This document shows, in pieces, positions 12,301 to 22,889 of a DNA stretch of 64,000 nucleotides. The position numbers and the translations under genes were made by a program. This stretch comes from Hemerocallis citrina (Eukaryota > Streptophyta > Magnoliopsida > Asparagales > Asphodelaceae). Under the pieces are notes generated by a model, which did not search any database, was not told where the DNA came from, and worked only from the letters and a program-made list of their open reading frames with translations. Where the stretch lies: contig CM030364.1 in NCBI GenBank assembly GCA_017893485.1, positions 205,739,327-205,803,326 of the forward strand. The letters are read 5' to 3'. Within the stretch, counting starts at the first letter, position 1, and each line of letters opens with the position of its first letter.

Positions 12301-13376
12301 TACAGGAGCTCCACGAAGGCATCGGCGAAGTGCATTCAGGGTCTAGTTCCTTGGCTCGGAAAGTCCTGAATTACGGATACTTTTGGCCGACTCTCCTCCA
12401 AGACGCCGAGCGACACGTTCGGCAATGTGCCTCTTGTCAGAGACATTCCAACATTCATCGCCTCCCCCAAGCCAACCTCGCCTCCCTATCAAGTCCTATC
12501 CCCTTCGCAATGTGGGGGATGGATTTACTAGGGCCTTTCCCTCCAGCTCCGGGCCAGTTCAAGTTCTTGGTCGTAGCCATCGACTACTTTTCGAAGTGGA
12601 TTGAGGCTGAGCCCCTCGCCACTATCACCGAGAACAAGGTGCTTCAATTCTTCTGGAAGAGCGTCATCTGCAGATTCGGCGTTCCCCGTGTCCTCGTTAC
12701 GGACAACGGGACGCAGTTCACTGCTGCCGCATTCCGAGCTCTATGTGAAGACCTTGCCATCCAACAGCGCTTCTCTTCCGTATCCCACCCTCAGTCGAAT
12801 GGACAGGCGGAGAACGCTAACCAGCAGATCCTCTTTGGCATCAAGAAGAGGCTGGACAAGTGTTCTAGAGGCTTATGGGTGGACCAACTCCCCAATGTGC
12901 TGTGGAACTACCGCACCAACAAGCGGACCCCCACAGGAGAGTCCCCGTTCAACCTCACCTATGGGTCCGAGACGGTGATACCACTCGAAGTCGGAATACC
13001 TTCTCCTCGCCTCGCAGCTTACAACGAGGAATAGAACGCCAGAGACCTCCTGGCGAACTTAGACCTGGTGGACGAGCTGAGGGAAAGAGCATCAATACGC
13101 CAACAGAACTACCGGAGGAGGGTCAAACTGGCGTACAACAAGAAAGTCCGACCCACCGATCTCAAGGAGGGGGACTTGGTCCTCAGAAAGCTAGCCATCT
13201 CCTTCCCCAATCAGAAGAGCAAACTGGCTCCGAATTGAGAAGGACCCTACAAGATCACAAAGGTAGTTCGGCCCGGAGCTTATCGTCTGGAAGACCTAGA
13301 AGGCAGAGAGATTCCGAGAACCTGGAATGCCGACCACCTGTTAAAATACCAAGAAAGCGCCCCGGCGCCTCTCTAA
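9376..13376 (+). pseudogene. Tat-lineage gag C-terminus and pol, broken
   Basis: Order: gag tail (QLAKFVKAND) at about 9370; protease near 9700 with VLVDNGRSMN, so the usual D-(S/T)-G is D-N-G; RT about 10440-10880 with MDAFSGYNQI and YVDDMLMKS; RNase H to about 11560; archaeal-type RNase H about 11650-11960 (FVDGSS...NNEAEYEAL); integrase about 12290-13376 with a zinc finger ending CASCQRH and the D, D, E positions in GMDLLGPF, VTDNGTQF and NGQAENAN. Breaks: frameshift near 9820, TAG at 10242, 10446 and about 10508, TAG at 12264, TAG at 13032, TGA at about 13237. All but one of the stops are TAG. The natural end is TAA at 13374-13376. Confidence 0.9.
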
Positions 13377-13535
13377 GTATTACAGGGTGTCGAACCATTC
13401 CTCTCCTCTAACTTGTAATTCATTTCTTAAGTTGTTATATGTAAAAATGGCTCGCCGTCAATTATCAATGAAGAATGCTCTTTCAGACTTATAAAATTGT
13501 TTGCATCTCTCCGCCTTTATTTTTTATTTCAACCA

Positions 13536-14211
13536 ATGGTTCGGGGTCCAATGTCCGGTTCGACCCTACTTTGCAAGCTCGCTCATCAGCGAGCTAGAAG
13601 TAGGTCGCCGTTCGGAACTGCTCCCACAGCCGTTGAACTACACTGATGGTTCGGAGTCCAACACTCGGCTCGACTTTACTTCCCCGGTTCGTCCTTAGGC
13701 GAGCCAGAAGTAGATCGCCGTTCGGAACTGCTCCCACAACCGTTGAACAAATCTACCGATGGTTCGAAGTCCAACACTCGGCTCGACTTTACTTCCCCGG
13801 CTCGCCCTTAGGCGAGCCAGAAGTAGATCGCCGTTCGGAACTGCTCCCACAACCGTTGAACAAATCTACCGATGGTTCGAAGTCCAACACTCGGCTCGAC
13901 TTTACTTCCCCGGTTCGCCCTTAGGCGAGCCAGAAGTAGATCGCCGTTCGGAACTGCTCCCATAACCGTTGAACAAATCTACCGATGGTTCGGAGTCCAA
14001 CACTCGGCTCGACTTTACTTCCCCGGCTCGCCCTTAGGCGAGCCAGAAGTAGATCGCCGTTCGGAACTGCTCCCACAACCGTTGAACAAATCTACCGATG
14101 GTTCAGAGTCCAACACTCAGCTCGACTTTACTTTCCTGGCTCGCCCTTAGGCGAGCCAGAAGTAGATCGCCGTTCGGAACTGCTCCCACAACCATCGAGC
14201 AACGCTAACGC
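13536..14211 (+). repeat. 113-bp tandem array, six copies
   Basis: The phrase ATGGTTCGRAGTCCAACACT recurs at 13536 (diverged), 13646, 13759, 13872, 13985 and 14098, giving a period of 110-113 bp. Each unit contains GGCTCGCCCTTAGGCGAGCC, a near-perfect palindrome. It lies directly after pol, the usual place for tandem repeats in Tat/Ogre elements. Open frames across it are products of the repeat, not genes. Confidence 0.93.
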
Positions 14212-14229
14212 TGGTTCGGATTACATTGT

Positions 14230-14560
14230 TCGGATCGACTACGCTCACTCAAATCCTCGAGCCGAGCGACGAGGGACCGACCCTCGTATATGGAGAAAAA
14301 TCCTTCCGAGGCAAAGTCACCGTTAGATCATCTCAAAATGCGTGCTAGAGTGTGATGAACGGACCTGACCATGCCACGTGTCCACAAAACGACAAGATAG
14401 TGTTTTCTTGGAACTTGCGCCTCCATTCTTGTGATCCGTGCCATGATCATGATCGACTGTCCAGATCAGGCCACGTGGCCCCTGCCGCAAAACAGAGTCA
14501 CACATCTGCCTAGGCACCGAGCCGCACCGGTATGTACCGAGCAAGAGTCAGGACCACGGC
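14230..14560 (+). repeat. Copy of the downstream Tat repeat unit, left of antisense genes
   Basis: The stretch with ACCGACCCTCGTATATGG and ACAAAACGACAAGATA near 14276-14400 is homologous to 18228-18450 on the far side of the antisense genes. The two copies thus bracket the cassette as direct repeats. No ORF. Confidence 0.75.
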
Positions 14561-14767
14561 TAAAGCATGAGTTTCGTGGCTAAGGCGCTCGACGAAGCAA
14601 ACACTCGCTTCTCACGTTTCGTTTCAAGCCAACTCTAGCTAAAGCAATTACAGCTCTACAACAAGCAAGCCAACTCCAATTTCATTAATATAACTTGGAT
14701 AAATTTACAAAACCCAAAGGTTACAGCAAAAGACAGTTCGGAGACCCAAAAACACGATACGACCCGT

Positions 14768-15484
14768 TTAGTACCTCCGCAGAAGGGGGACGCTCCGGTT
14801 CAGGGATACCCGGGGTCGGTGCTTCTTGACCTCCGAGCTCGTCTCTAGGCCGACGAATCGAGATGCCCCCTCGCCGCTGACCCTGATAGTCGCTCCAACC
14901 GAAGCACCACTTGAAGATACCGCTACTCCACTTTGGGCATCGGCCGCTGTCCGACCTACGATGGGGGTTCGGCTCGCGAGTTGATAGAACGTAATCCCTC
15001 GGTCAATCTCTTTGCGAGTACACGAAGTACTGCGGACATTAGCCCTCACCGGCTGAGGTTTAAGCCGAGCAACCTCTTCCTCCAGTTCAACGATCCTGTC
15101 CTTCAGAGTGTCGTCCCTCACAATTACCTTGAACCGAGGAAGCTTCGCCGAACCAGGATACTCGGCGCTATCAGATATGACACGGTGCAAGTGGGTCACC
15201 TCGATACGCTTGTCGACCGTTACCCTTTGCAGCTGTTCTACCCTCCTTGCAAAATCATCTCGCTCGGCCAAAGCCCGGGCCAACTCTTCCTCCTTCGCAA
15301 ATAGTTCGGCCTCGACTATCCGCAGATGGTGCAACTTGGCCAACAACTCGCTGTTCCTCTTTTCTACGTTGTGCAGTATTCTCCTCGTCAGATAGACCTC
15401 GGCCTCGAGGCGATCCTCCCGGGACTGCTGAAACAACTCCGCACGACGCCGAGCTGCCGCGGTGATACGAGTTTGCTCGGTGAT
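14768..15484 (-). pseudogene. Antisense coiled-coil ORF of Tat element (possible exon)
   Basis: An open frame on the minus strand runs from 15568 to 14768. A 3' splice site (TTTTATTTCAG) ends at 15485, so the protein-like part probably begins at 15484 with ITEQTRI. It is rich in Glu, Arg, Leu and Ala with heptad-like spacing over about 110 residues, which suggests a coiled coil. The C-terminal third is Ser/Thr/Arg-rich. It may be a separate gene or a further exon of the antisense gene to its right. Start uncertain; function unknown. Confidence 0.5.
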
Positions 15485-15651
15485 CTGAAATAAAAAAGGA
15501 CAACATTGAAGAACTACATGGCCGAACTGAACACTTGGACAAATCCAAAACCAAAACAATCTTTTCATTCATCATAAAAGCAGTGGCCAGTCCGCAAAAG
15601 GCATTACATTTTTGCAAAATTAAAAACGAAGACTACAAAGAGACGGGAAGG

Positions 15652-17853
15652 TCAGGGGTCCACCTGCACCTCTGTTTCGACTACAGGCGCCTCGCCAGAA
15701 AGCCCCTTGTTTCTCGCCTCACCCTGGGGGTTCATCTCCGGAGCGTCGGTGACAACCTCCTCTCGTCGCCCTCCACCTCGTCATCTTCGCCTCCATCCTC
15801 CTCGCCGTCCGATGGGGGACCAGGCCACAGTCTGTAGCCGACCCGTTCGAAGCCGGGGACGCGGTCTTGAACGTGGTCGAGCGCCCTCTGATAGGACATC
15901 TCCATGTTGGAGGCCATGTGCTTCTTCACCTCGGCCTTGACCTCCGCCTTGATCGTCGCAGCCAAGGCATCTTTCTCCGCTTTCACGTCAGCCAGAGACT
16001 TCGCCGATGCGGCCAGCTCCTCGGCGGCCTTTGCGACTTTGGCAGACTCCGCATCAAGCCGCCCCTTGGCTCTTTCCAGGTCGGCCACAAGATCGGCAAC
16101 CCGGACATCCAAGGCCTCGACTCGCCTCTGCTCGGCCTCGAGTTGCTGAACCGCCTTGACCTTTTCTGCCCTGTCTTTGTCGCTGGCGGCCTTCAACTCT
16201 TTCTCCTGTGTGGCGAACGTCTCGAGGAAATGGCCGAAGAGACAGGTGGCCTGTGAAGACAATGATAAGCGCAAAATACAGGCCAAGCAACAGACTTGAA
16301 GAAATCCACAATGAAAAACTTACCGATACGAGCGACCGAGCCACTTCGTAGGTGTCGTCCCCGACTGTCCCCGCCTGCAGTGCGGCTCTATCTTTTGGGG
16401 TTGCCAGGTGCTTGACGACCTGCACCGACATCTGCGAGTTTCCGAGGAATCCGTCGTGATTCTTCACTCGCCAGTTCGGCACGAACAACTGTTTGTGCTG
16501 CTCGGTCAGGATCTCCTCGGCCGCATCGGTCAACGGCGGAGCCTCGAGCGACAACGCCGCGTTGACATCGAAGGCCCCACCAACCGGGGCAGATGCTACA
16601 GGTGCCGAGGGCTTTTCGGCAACAACCACCGTCGAAGGCACCTCGGTGGTTGGAGGAGGCGGAGTAGTAGTCGAAGCAACCTTGGGCTACGGACCTGACG
16701 AGGCAGCCACGGTCGGCCTCTTCCTCTTCCTGCCACCGGCCACTTTGCCCCTATCGATCATCATGGCGTTAAAATCCATCCTTGGCGCTTCTGCATCAAA
16801 CGAAACACAAACTGAGTCAGTAAGACGAGCTAAAGACTTGAAAGAAAAACAAAATAAACGAGATGTCAGGAGCATACTCGGGTCGATGGGGCTAAGGCCA
16901 GACCCGAACAGCACCTCCTCCGTCAACTCCCTCCAACTCAACATTGGGGGGGCCATGATCTTCCTCGCCACCTCCTCCTCGGCCTCAGTCAGTACGGGGT
17001 CGACTCTCGCGAACTTGGGCACCTCTGGCTTCCACCGGCTCGGAATTTGCAGCATTGGTTCCCCCCTCAATATGAAGAACTTTTCCTTCCAGCCTTTAAT
17101 TGAGTCTGGGTTTTCTATGATCCAGACACCCTTCCTCGGCCCCAAGTAGTACCGATGCTCGGTCTTGTGCATCCGGTTTATTCGATACAGGCCTCGGAAG
17201 ACCGTCAGGTCCGGCTCGACTTCAGCATTGCAGCACTGGAGCAGGAAGGCGTTAACATGATGCCATGTATTCGGCATAAATTGGGTCGGTGCGAGGCAGA
17301 ACCATCCGAGGACCTAGCGAATGAAGGGGTGCAGCGGAAAATGCAGCCCGGCATTCAGGGAGTCGAAGTCGAACATACACATATCCGACGACGATAGTTT
17401 GGAATTCGCCCGCATCCCAGCACCGGGGACAATTAACTTGTACTCCGGAGGGATGGTGAACCCCTTTCTGATCCGAAGGAGATCCCTCTCGGATAGCACC
17501 AACCCGATCTCGTCTGCCTCGGTAGGAAGTGCCGGATTGGGTTCCTCGTAGACTTCCGACTGGCCGAAGATCGCCTTCTTCAAAAGATCGCCTTCGTACT
17601 GCCTAACCCCCGAATGCCCGGACAGTACAGAAGGGTATCGTCCCATCTCGGGGGCTTGCTTTGGGTTCTCCACGATCACCTGGACCACGGGAGATTGGGT
17701 GACCACCCTCCTCTTCTTCTTCTCCTTCCTCGCCTCGGCCGCAGACGGTTCGGCCACTTGTTTCCCCTTCCTTCGGAACTCCGCTCGCCTCCTCTCCTCG
17801 GCGCCACCATCGCCCGAGGACGAGGCCTCACTCCCCGAGTTCACTCTTGACAT
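15652..17853 (-). pseudogene. Antisense gene of Tat element, plant-transposon-type domain protein
   Basis: A spliced minus-strand gene opposite to pol. ATG is at 17853. Exon 1 (17853-16878) has a basic, Ser/Lys-rich N-terminus and then a domain resembling the 'putative gypsy type transposon' family (PF04195), with LHFPLHPFIR then VLGWFCLAP. Intron 16877-16791 (GTATGC...GCAG) and intron 16323-16251 (GTAAGT...ACAG) fit plant splice rules. Exon 3 (from 16250) is an Ala/Lys/Glu-rich coiled coil. TAG at 17314-17316 replaces a residue inside the domain, and TAG at 16687-16689 interrupts exon 2. The listed frame ends at TGA 15732, but a 1-nt shift continues through an acidic tail to TGA at 15652-15654. 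Antisense genes at this place are known in Tat elements (gene 23 of Grande); the role is unknown. Confidence 0.68.
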
Positions 17854-18214
17854 CTCTAAAAAAAGCTAAGGCTAGTAGACTGACCTTTGAAGTGACGTTC
17901 ACGGTCGGAATGAGCTCGCCGGAAATCGCCTAGCCCACGCGACAGCTAGCGCAACCGCATTGGAGCAAAGATCGCCACTAGCAGAGAGCAGAGAGTAAAA
18001 GTGAAATCTTTTGAGTAAAAAGTGAGAAATGAGCTTGGGGGTGGGGGAGTGAAAACTTATATAACCCCAAAAGCGACGTTTGGGCTGCCTTGGGAATCCA
18101 AAAAGCCCATCAAGGAGCCCAAGCGCCAAAGCGGAGCGTCACGATGTTTCAGTTTCAACAACAGAGGATCTTCAAATCACCAAGTCCGCAACTCGGCTAC
18201 CGGTATGCTTCCGA

Positions 18215-19310
18215 GGCGAAAAATCCTTCCGACCCTCGTATATGGAGAAAAATCCTTCCGAGGCGAAATCACCGTCGGATCTCTCCAAAATTCGTGTCCA
18301 AATTCGATGGACGGTCCAGATTGCGCCACGCCCACAAAACGACAAGATAACGTTTTCTCGTGATCTGAACCCTGTCCTCGTTATTTGCGCAATGATGGAC
18401 GATCCAAATTCGACCACGTGTAACTTCCGAGCTGCCTGCCACCGGCCTGTTTAACCAAGCTACTGAACAGCTTGGCAAGACAGCCGAGCTACTGGGCCGG
18501 AGGGTGGCAACCCTTATATATGGCAAAAAAACATCACAACTCCCTACCTCGGCTAAATACACCGAACCTCCCAAACTGAGAGGATGAGGAACCGACCCTC
18601 ATATATGGCAAAAAAAGTTGCCGACCATCCTCAGCCGTTGGATCGTGTCAAAAAGCGCACTCGTCATGATGGACAGTTCAGATCTCGCCACGTCCACTAA
18701 ACGACAAGATAGTATTTTTTGGGGATCCGCACTGAGATGGATGCTCAGGATCACGCCACGTACTTCGGCTGATTCCGAGTTGCATGTGCCGAGCCGAGGG
18801 AACGAGGGATCGACCCTCGTATATGGCAAAAAAACCCACCGACCATCCTCGGCCGTCGGATCTTGTCAAAAAGCACGCTCGTCATGATGGACGGCCCAGA
18901 TCTCGCCACGTACCTCGGCAGATTCCAAACTATGTGTGCCGACCTGCCGAACCGAGGAGACGAGGAACCAACCCTCGAATATGGCGAAACAGCCTGCCGA
19001 ACCGAGGGGACGAGGAACCGACACTCGTATATGACAAAAAAGCCCGCCGAGCCGAGGGGACGAGGAACCGACCCTCGTATATGGCGAAAAAAACCGCCGA
19101 CCCATGTCAGCTGTTGGATCTTGTCAAAAAGCGCGCTCATCATGATGAACAGTTCAAATCTTGCCACGATCACTAAATGATAAGATAGCATTTTTTGGAG
19201 ATCCGTGCTGAGATGGACGGCCCAGATGACGCCACGTACCTCGGTTGATTCCGAGCCGAGGAGCCGACCTGTCGAGCCGAGGTACCGAGGAACAGACCCT
19301 CGTTAATGAA
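18215..19310 (+). repeat. Degenerate tandem repeats upstream of Tat 3' LTR
   Basis: Units start with ACCGACCCTCGTATATGG and contain CGTCATGATGGACGG-like and GCCACGTACCTCGG blocks. Copies are seen at about 18228, 18594, 18811, 18967, 19020 and 19068, with irregular length (50-220 bp). A related copy lies at 14276, on the other side of the antisense cassette. Frames through the array are not real genes. Confidence 0.85.
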
Positions 19311-19399
19311 GAAACTACCTGCCGAGGAATAGGGATCGTCTGATCGCTCAGAAAATCGCGCTCGGTACTGATCAAGGGTCCAGATTGTGCCACACCATA

Positions 19400-19817
19400 A
19401 ATCGGTATTTAAAAATCAATTTTTATTTATTTAAATCATTTTATTTATTTAAAAATTGCGAAAAATTGCTAAAAATTCGGAAAAATTAACTAAAAATTCT
19501 AGAAAATAATTATAAATTCGGAGAAATACCCTTGAGCCCTTGAACGAACAATTATTGCCTAGAATGTACTGTTAAGGCCCCCGAACGATTGGTTAACACC
19601 TCGCAAAATTAAATAAATAATCTGAAAAATAGATAAAAACCGTCGAATATTCAAACAAGGCTTCAGAACAGCATATGGCTTCAAAAAATTACCTCACTAC
19701 CCCCTTCGAGATTCAAAATTTTCCATTCAGACTCCGATACAACTCTACTAGCCACTGAAACAGTTAAACTACTCCTCAAAGGCTGATCACACTCAGTCTT
19801 TAGGAGTGGGGGGCTCG
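19400..19817 (+). other. Spacer and polypurine tract before Tat 3' LTR
   Basis: AT-rich spacer without ORFs. It ends in the purine-rich AGGAGTGGGGGGCTCG at 19802-19817, immediately before the LTR start TGATATGG. This is the expected plus-strand primer site. Confidence 0.75.
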
Positions 19818-20408
19818 TGATATGGCTAAAAATGGGGTTAAATCGGAACCATCCAGATTGGGCACGAATCTTGAAGCTCAGGGGTAAAACGGTAATTTTA
19901 CATACAAATGGGTCCGAAACGGGTACTGGGTCTCCTTCTCACAGATCCAATAACCCACAAACGGATCCACTCCAACTGGGTACGGGTCCCGACCCAAGAC
20001 AAACCCAAACCAGCAAGAGGAAAATCAGGGTCACTGATTTGAACGAATCAACGGGCCTGATTTGCTCTCACCGAGAATCAGGGGTCAGTTTCCTAAACAG
20101 ATTGGGAGGATTTTACTCTTGACAGTTACACAGGAAATCAGGTCCCTAATCACTCCCCTGGCGACTATAAATATCTCCCACCTACCACTGTGACCAGGTA
20201 ATCACTCGTTTTCCACCTTAAGCTCTTTCTTAATCATCACTGGTTACTGACAAGAGCGTCGGAGGGTGCGTTGCCGGAATCAATCCCGGTGTATCGTACT
20301 TCCTTGCAGGTAGCGGCAGGAATCAGAAGGCTTGGATCCGCTATTCAGATTTTTTCGCGAACTCACAAATCTCATCTGTTTACCCCCACACCGGAATCAG
20401 CCGTAACA
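19818..20408 (+). repeat. 3' LTR of Tat element
   Basis: Starts TGATATGGCTAAAAATGG after the polypurine tract, contains TATAAATA at 20166-20173 and the GACAAGAGCGTCGGAGG block near 20250 that is usual in Tat LTRs. The right end is inferred at CCGTAACA (20408), because copia LTR sequence begins within the next ten bases. The 5' partner is not in the window. Confidence 0.65.
20166..20173 (+). promoter_or_regulatory. TATA box of Tat LTR
   Basis: TATAAATA in the middle of the 591-bp LTR, about 85 bp before the conserved GAGCGTCGGAGG segment expected in the R region. Confidence 0.55.
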
Positions 20409-20414
20409 CCAACC

Positions 20415-20549
20415 AATATAATTCTTGTGTGCTTTGTGTGATTAGTGTGATCTGGATTTGCTTGGTGGTTTGCATTGGTTGTGTCGAAGACTCAACTAGA
20501 TCCTCAATTTTCTAACAAGTGGTATTGTTGTACCAGTTGTTTCCTAATA
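20415..20549 (+). repeat. 5' LTR remnant of deleted copia element
   Basis: Matches the last ~135 bp of the 3' LTR (22755-22889), including GCTTTGTGTGATTNGTGTGA and GGTGGTTTGCATTG. It ends CCTAATA, where the 3' copy ends CCTAACA. Confidence 0.8.
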
Positions 20550-20551
20550 AT

Positions 20552-20564
20552 TGGTATCAAAGCC
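20552..20564 (+). other. Primer-binding site for initiator tRNA-Met
   Basis: TGGTATCAAAGCC lies two bases after the LTR end. It matches the complement of the initiator tRNA-Met 3' end with one change (TGGTATCAGAGCC). Confidence 0.8.
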
Positions 20565-20601
20565 ATCCAGTTCGTGGGTTTGTTCGAGTTTCTTGGAGAA
20601 G

Positions 20602-21840
20602 ATGACAAATCAGAAGACGAAGTTCAAGTAGTTTGATGGTAAGATCAACTTTAATATATGGAAGGTGGACATGTATGATATTTTGATTAAGAATGACTTT
20701 GACCTTGCCCTAGAAGTGAACAAACCAACCAACTTGAAGCAGGAGAAGCAGGATGATATTTGTTTGAAGGCCTTGAGTTTAATCCGGTTGCATTTGGCGT
20801 ACGAAGTCAATTGTAATATTTTTCAAGAAAAAAGTGCGGCAAGTCTATGGGCGAGACTCAAATCTGACTACTCGGAATCGTCATTGGTAGATCAGATGTA
20901 TTGGAAGAGGAAGTTGTTTAGGTTTTCAATGAAGGAAGGTACCCATCTTCAGGATCATATTGTGGAGTTCAATAAGGTATTATTAGAACTGAAGGCGATT
21001 AACGCTGATGATCTTAGTGAAGAGGATAAAGCTTTCAACTTAATTTATTCACTGCCTGCTTTTTATGATCACTTGATAACTACCATGCTACATAGGAAAT
21101 CAGTCAAGGAGACACTTACAGTAGTCGGAGTGATTAAGGGTCTGAAGGAAGATGAACTAAGGAAGAAGACTCATATAGGATGGTTTATTTCAGCATGTTA
21201 TTTTACGGTGAATGGTGATACTTCAATTGGAACAGATGCGACACACTAGTGTAAGATTCTTTTGCCACTACTGTAAAGAAATTAGGCATTACAAGAGACT
21301 GTCTCAAATGATTGAGTCAGAAGAGTATTACTAAGGTAGGTGATCAAGCTAATGTAGTCAACGCTACTGATTCAGGAAAATCAGAAAAATCTGATAACTT
21401 CGATCTATGTCTTCTTATTTCAAGTTCTTCAGATGTGGATTAAAATTGGTATTTTGATTCAGGAAGTTCTTCTCATATTTGCTCAAAGAGGGAGATGTTT
21501 TCTACTTATAAGTTGTCAACAGGTCGCAGTGTGAGAACGGCTAGAGGGAAGATTTGTTAAGTAGTGGGTGAGGAAATAGTTGAATTAGAGATGACAGATG
21601 GTAAATGGTTCACACTAGAAGAGGTCATGCATATTCCTTTGATACAACAGAATCTGATATCCTTGGGGACTCTTGATGCTCGTTGCTGCAGGTACACAGC
21701 TCGAGGTGGAGTTTTAACAGTTTGGATGTCGTTGTAAGGTAATGAAGGGTTAAGAGTGGAATTGAGCAGGGTCAGCACAACCTCTACCAGCTTTGTGGAA
21801 GTAGAAAAACTCGGCCGAGTGTATGGAAGCCCATTGTTCC
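20602..21840 (+). pseudogene. copia gag and protease remnant
   Basis: ATG 20602 begins a gag frame that hits TAG at 20629-20631 and then runs open to 21249. It shows the usual copia gag features: a W-K-V-D-M segment near the start and LKAINADDLSEEDK in the middle. Downstream, WYFDSGSSSHIC (21447-21482) is the copia protease active site, followed by LISLGTLDA. Stops include TAA near 21558 and 21735. From about 21840 to 22127 nothing from integrase or RT is recognisable, so most of pol is lost. Confidence 0.85.
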
Positions 21841-22127
21841 TAAAGCATTATCTAGTAAGCCGTTAATTAACAAATCGAGACTGCAACGTTTAAATATTGT
21901 TGGAAGGTGGAGAAAGCCTTGATGTAGGTGGATTCGTGTGGAAGGTGACACCTCCATGATTACATCTACTGGGGCGTGCCCCTGAGAGGGCATACAGCTG
22001 GAGAAAAACAGGTGAAGGTTTGTTCAACTAGTAGAAAAAGGCATAAAAAAGAGTTGTTTACAAAGCAGAGATGAAGTATCTAGAAGAGTTTTAAATCACA
22101 CAAAGTATGGATTCACGCGTATACAGT

Positions 22128-22140
22128 CCAAGGTGGAGAT
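22128..22140 (+). other. Polypurine tract of deleted copia element
   Basis: CCAAGGTGGAGAT directly precedes the LTR start TGTTGGG. This is the classic copia arrangement. Confidence 0.8.
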
Positions 22141-22889
22141 TGTTGGGTTTATATGTCTAGCATATACATGTTCGATGAAGAAGACGAAGAAGTGATGAGA
22201 ATGACCGAAACGAATGATTGAAGATAGAGAAAAGAAAACAACCAGCAGCAACAACAAGAGCAGTTACAGTCGACCGACCTTGAGGTGCGGTCGATCGTTC
22301 CCTATACAGGGTCTTCCCGCGAGGAGGACAGTCGACCGCGAGTGTGGTGTGGTCGACTGTTAGCGGTGCTGATGGATTTTTTGGGTCGGGTCTTGGAGAT
22401 TCATGAGAAGCCCAATTTCGTCTTCAAGTAATATCGTACAGCTCTCATTGCAGGGTTATCTCCTCAGTAGTAATCAAGTGGTTGGTGTATCAATTGTATC
22501 AAACTAGGATTTCTGTAGATCTATATATAATCAATTGTAACGACTCCTAGAATGATATGATTCTATTGAGTGTCGAATTAAAGAATAAAGTACTTCATTT
22601 GAGAGGGTGAGAGATTTCTCCATTGTAAACAACAACCATGTTCTAGTTAGGCTTGAGAGAGGGTCGTGGTGAGAATTGTAACATTCTTGTGTCTTCTCTA
22701 GTTAAAATAACGACTTGGTTTTTCCTCCCCCGGATTAAGGCGAAAGTCCCAACTGGAACAATTCTTGTTTGCTTTGTGTGATTGGTGTGATCAAGTTTTG
22801 TTTGGTGGTTTGCATTGATTGTGTCGAATACTCAACAAGATCCTCAATTTCCTAAGAAGTGATATCATTGTATTGCTTGTTTCCTAACA
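22141..22889 (+). repeat. 3' LTR of deleted copia element
   Basis: 749 bp, TGTTGGGTTTATATG to TTTCCTAACA. It contains two pairs of GTCGAC-core palindromes (22267/22288 and 22329/22350), each with 21-bp start-to-start spacing. Confidence 0.87.
22267..22359. promoter_or_regulatory. Two GTCGAC-core palindrome pairs, 21-bp spacing
   Basis: CAGTCGACCG (22267) with CGGTCGATCG (22288), and CAGTCGACCG (22329) with TGGTCGACTG (22350). Both pairs have 21 bp from start to start and unrelated spacers. The geometry equals that of pairs in the Athila-like element. The function is not known; listed as a possible binding site. Confidence 0.55.

Larger units (their letters stand above)
9345..20408 (+). mobile_element. 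Tat/Ogre-lineage Ty3/gypsy element, 5'-truncated
   Basis: The 5' LTR, PBS and most of gag are missing; the element enters at the gag C-terminus. The features that place it in the Tat lineage are: a second (archaeal-type) RNase H between RNase H and integrase, the DFTDLNKACPKD motif in RT, large tandem arrays after pol, and antisense genes between pol and the 3' LTR. The 3' end is marked by a polypurine tract (AGGAGTGGGGGGCTCG, 19802-19817) followed by LTR start TGATATGGC at 19818. Sequence here is much more GC-rich than the flanking LTR remnants. Confidence 0.88.
20415..22889 (+). mobile_element. Deleted Ty1/copia element (gag and protease remnants only)
   Basis: A short 5' LTR end (to 20549), a PBS, gag, a protease piece, a polypurine tract and a full 3' LTR are present. 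Integrase, RT and RNase H are missing. The 5' LTR is cut to about 135 bp, joined to the Tat 3' LTR. The element therefore lost its left end and most of pol. Confidence 0.85.

Noticed and set aside
13646..14326. Overlapping ORFs of 68-113 codons
   Set aside because: They are one frame read through the 113-bp tandem repeat, each starting in a successive unit.
15867..16256. Plus-strand ORFs opposite the antisense gene
   Set aside because: Shadows of the GC-rich antisense exons, which have splice sites and domain similarity on the minus strand.
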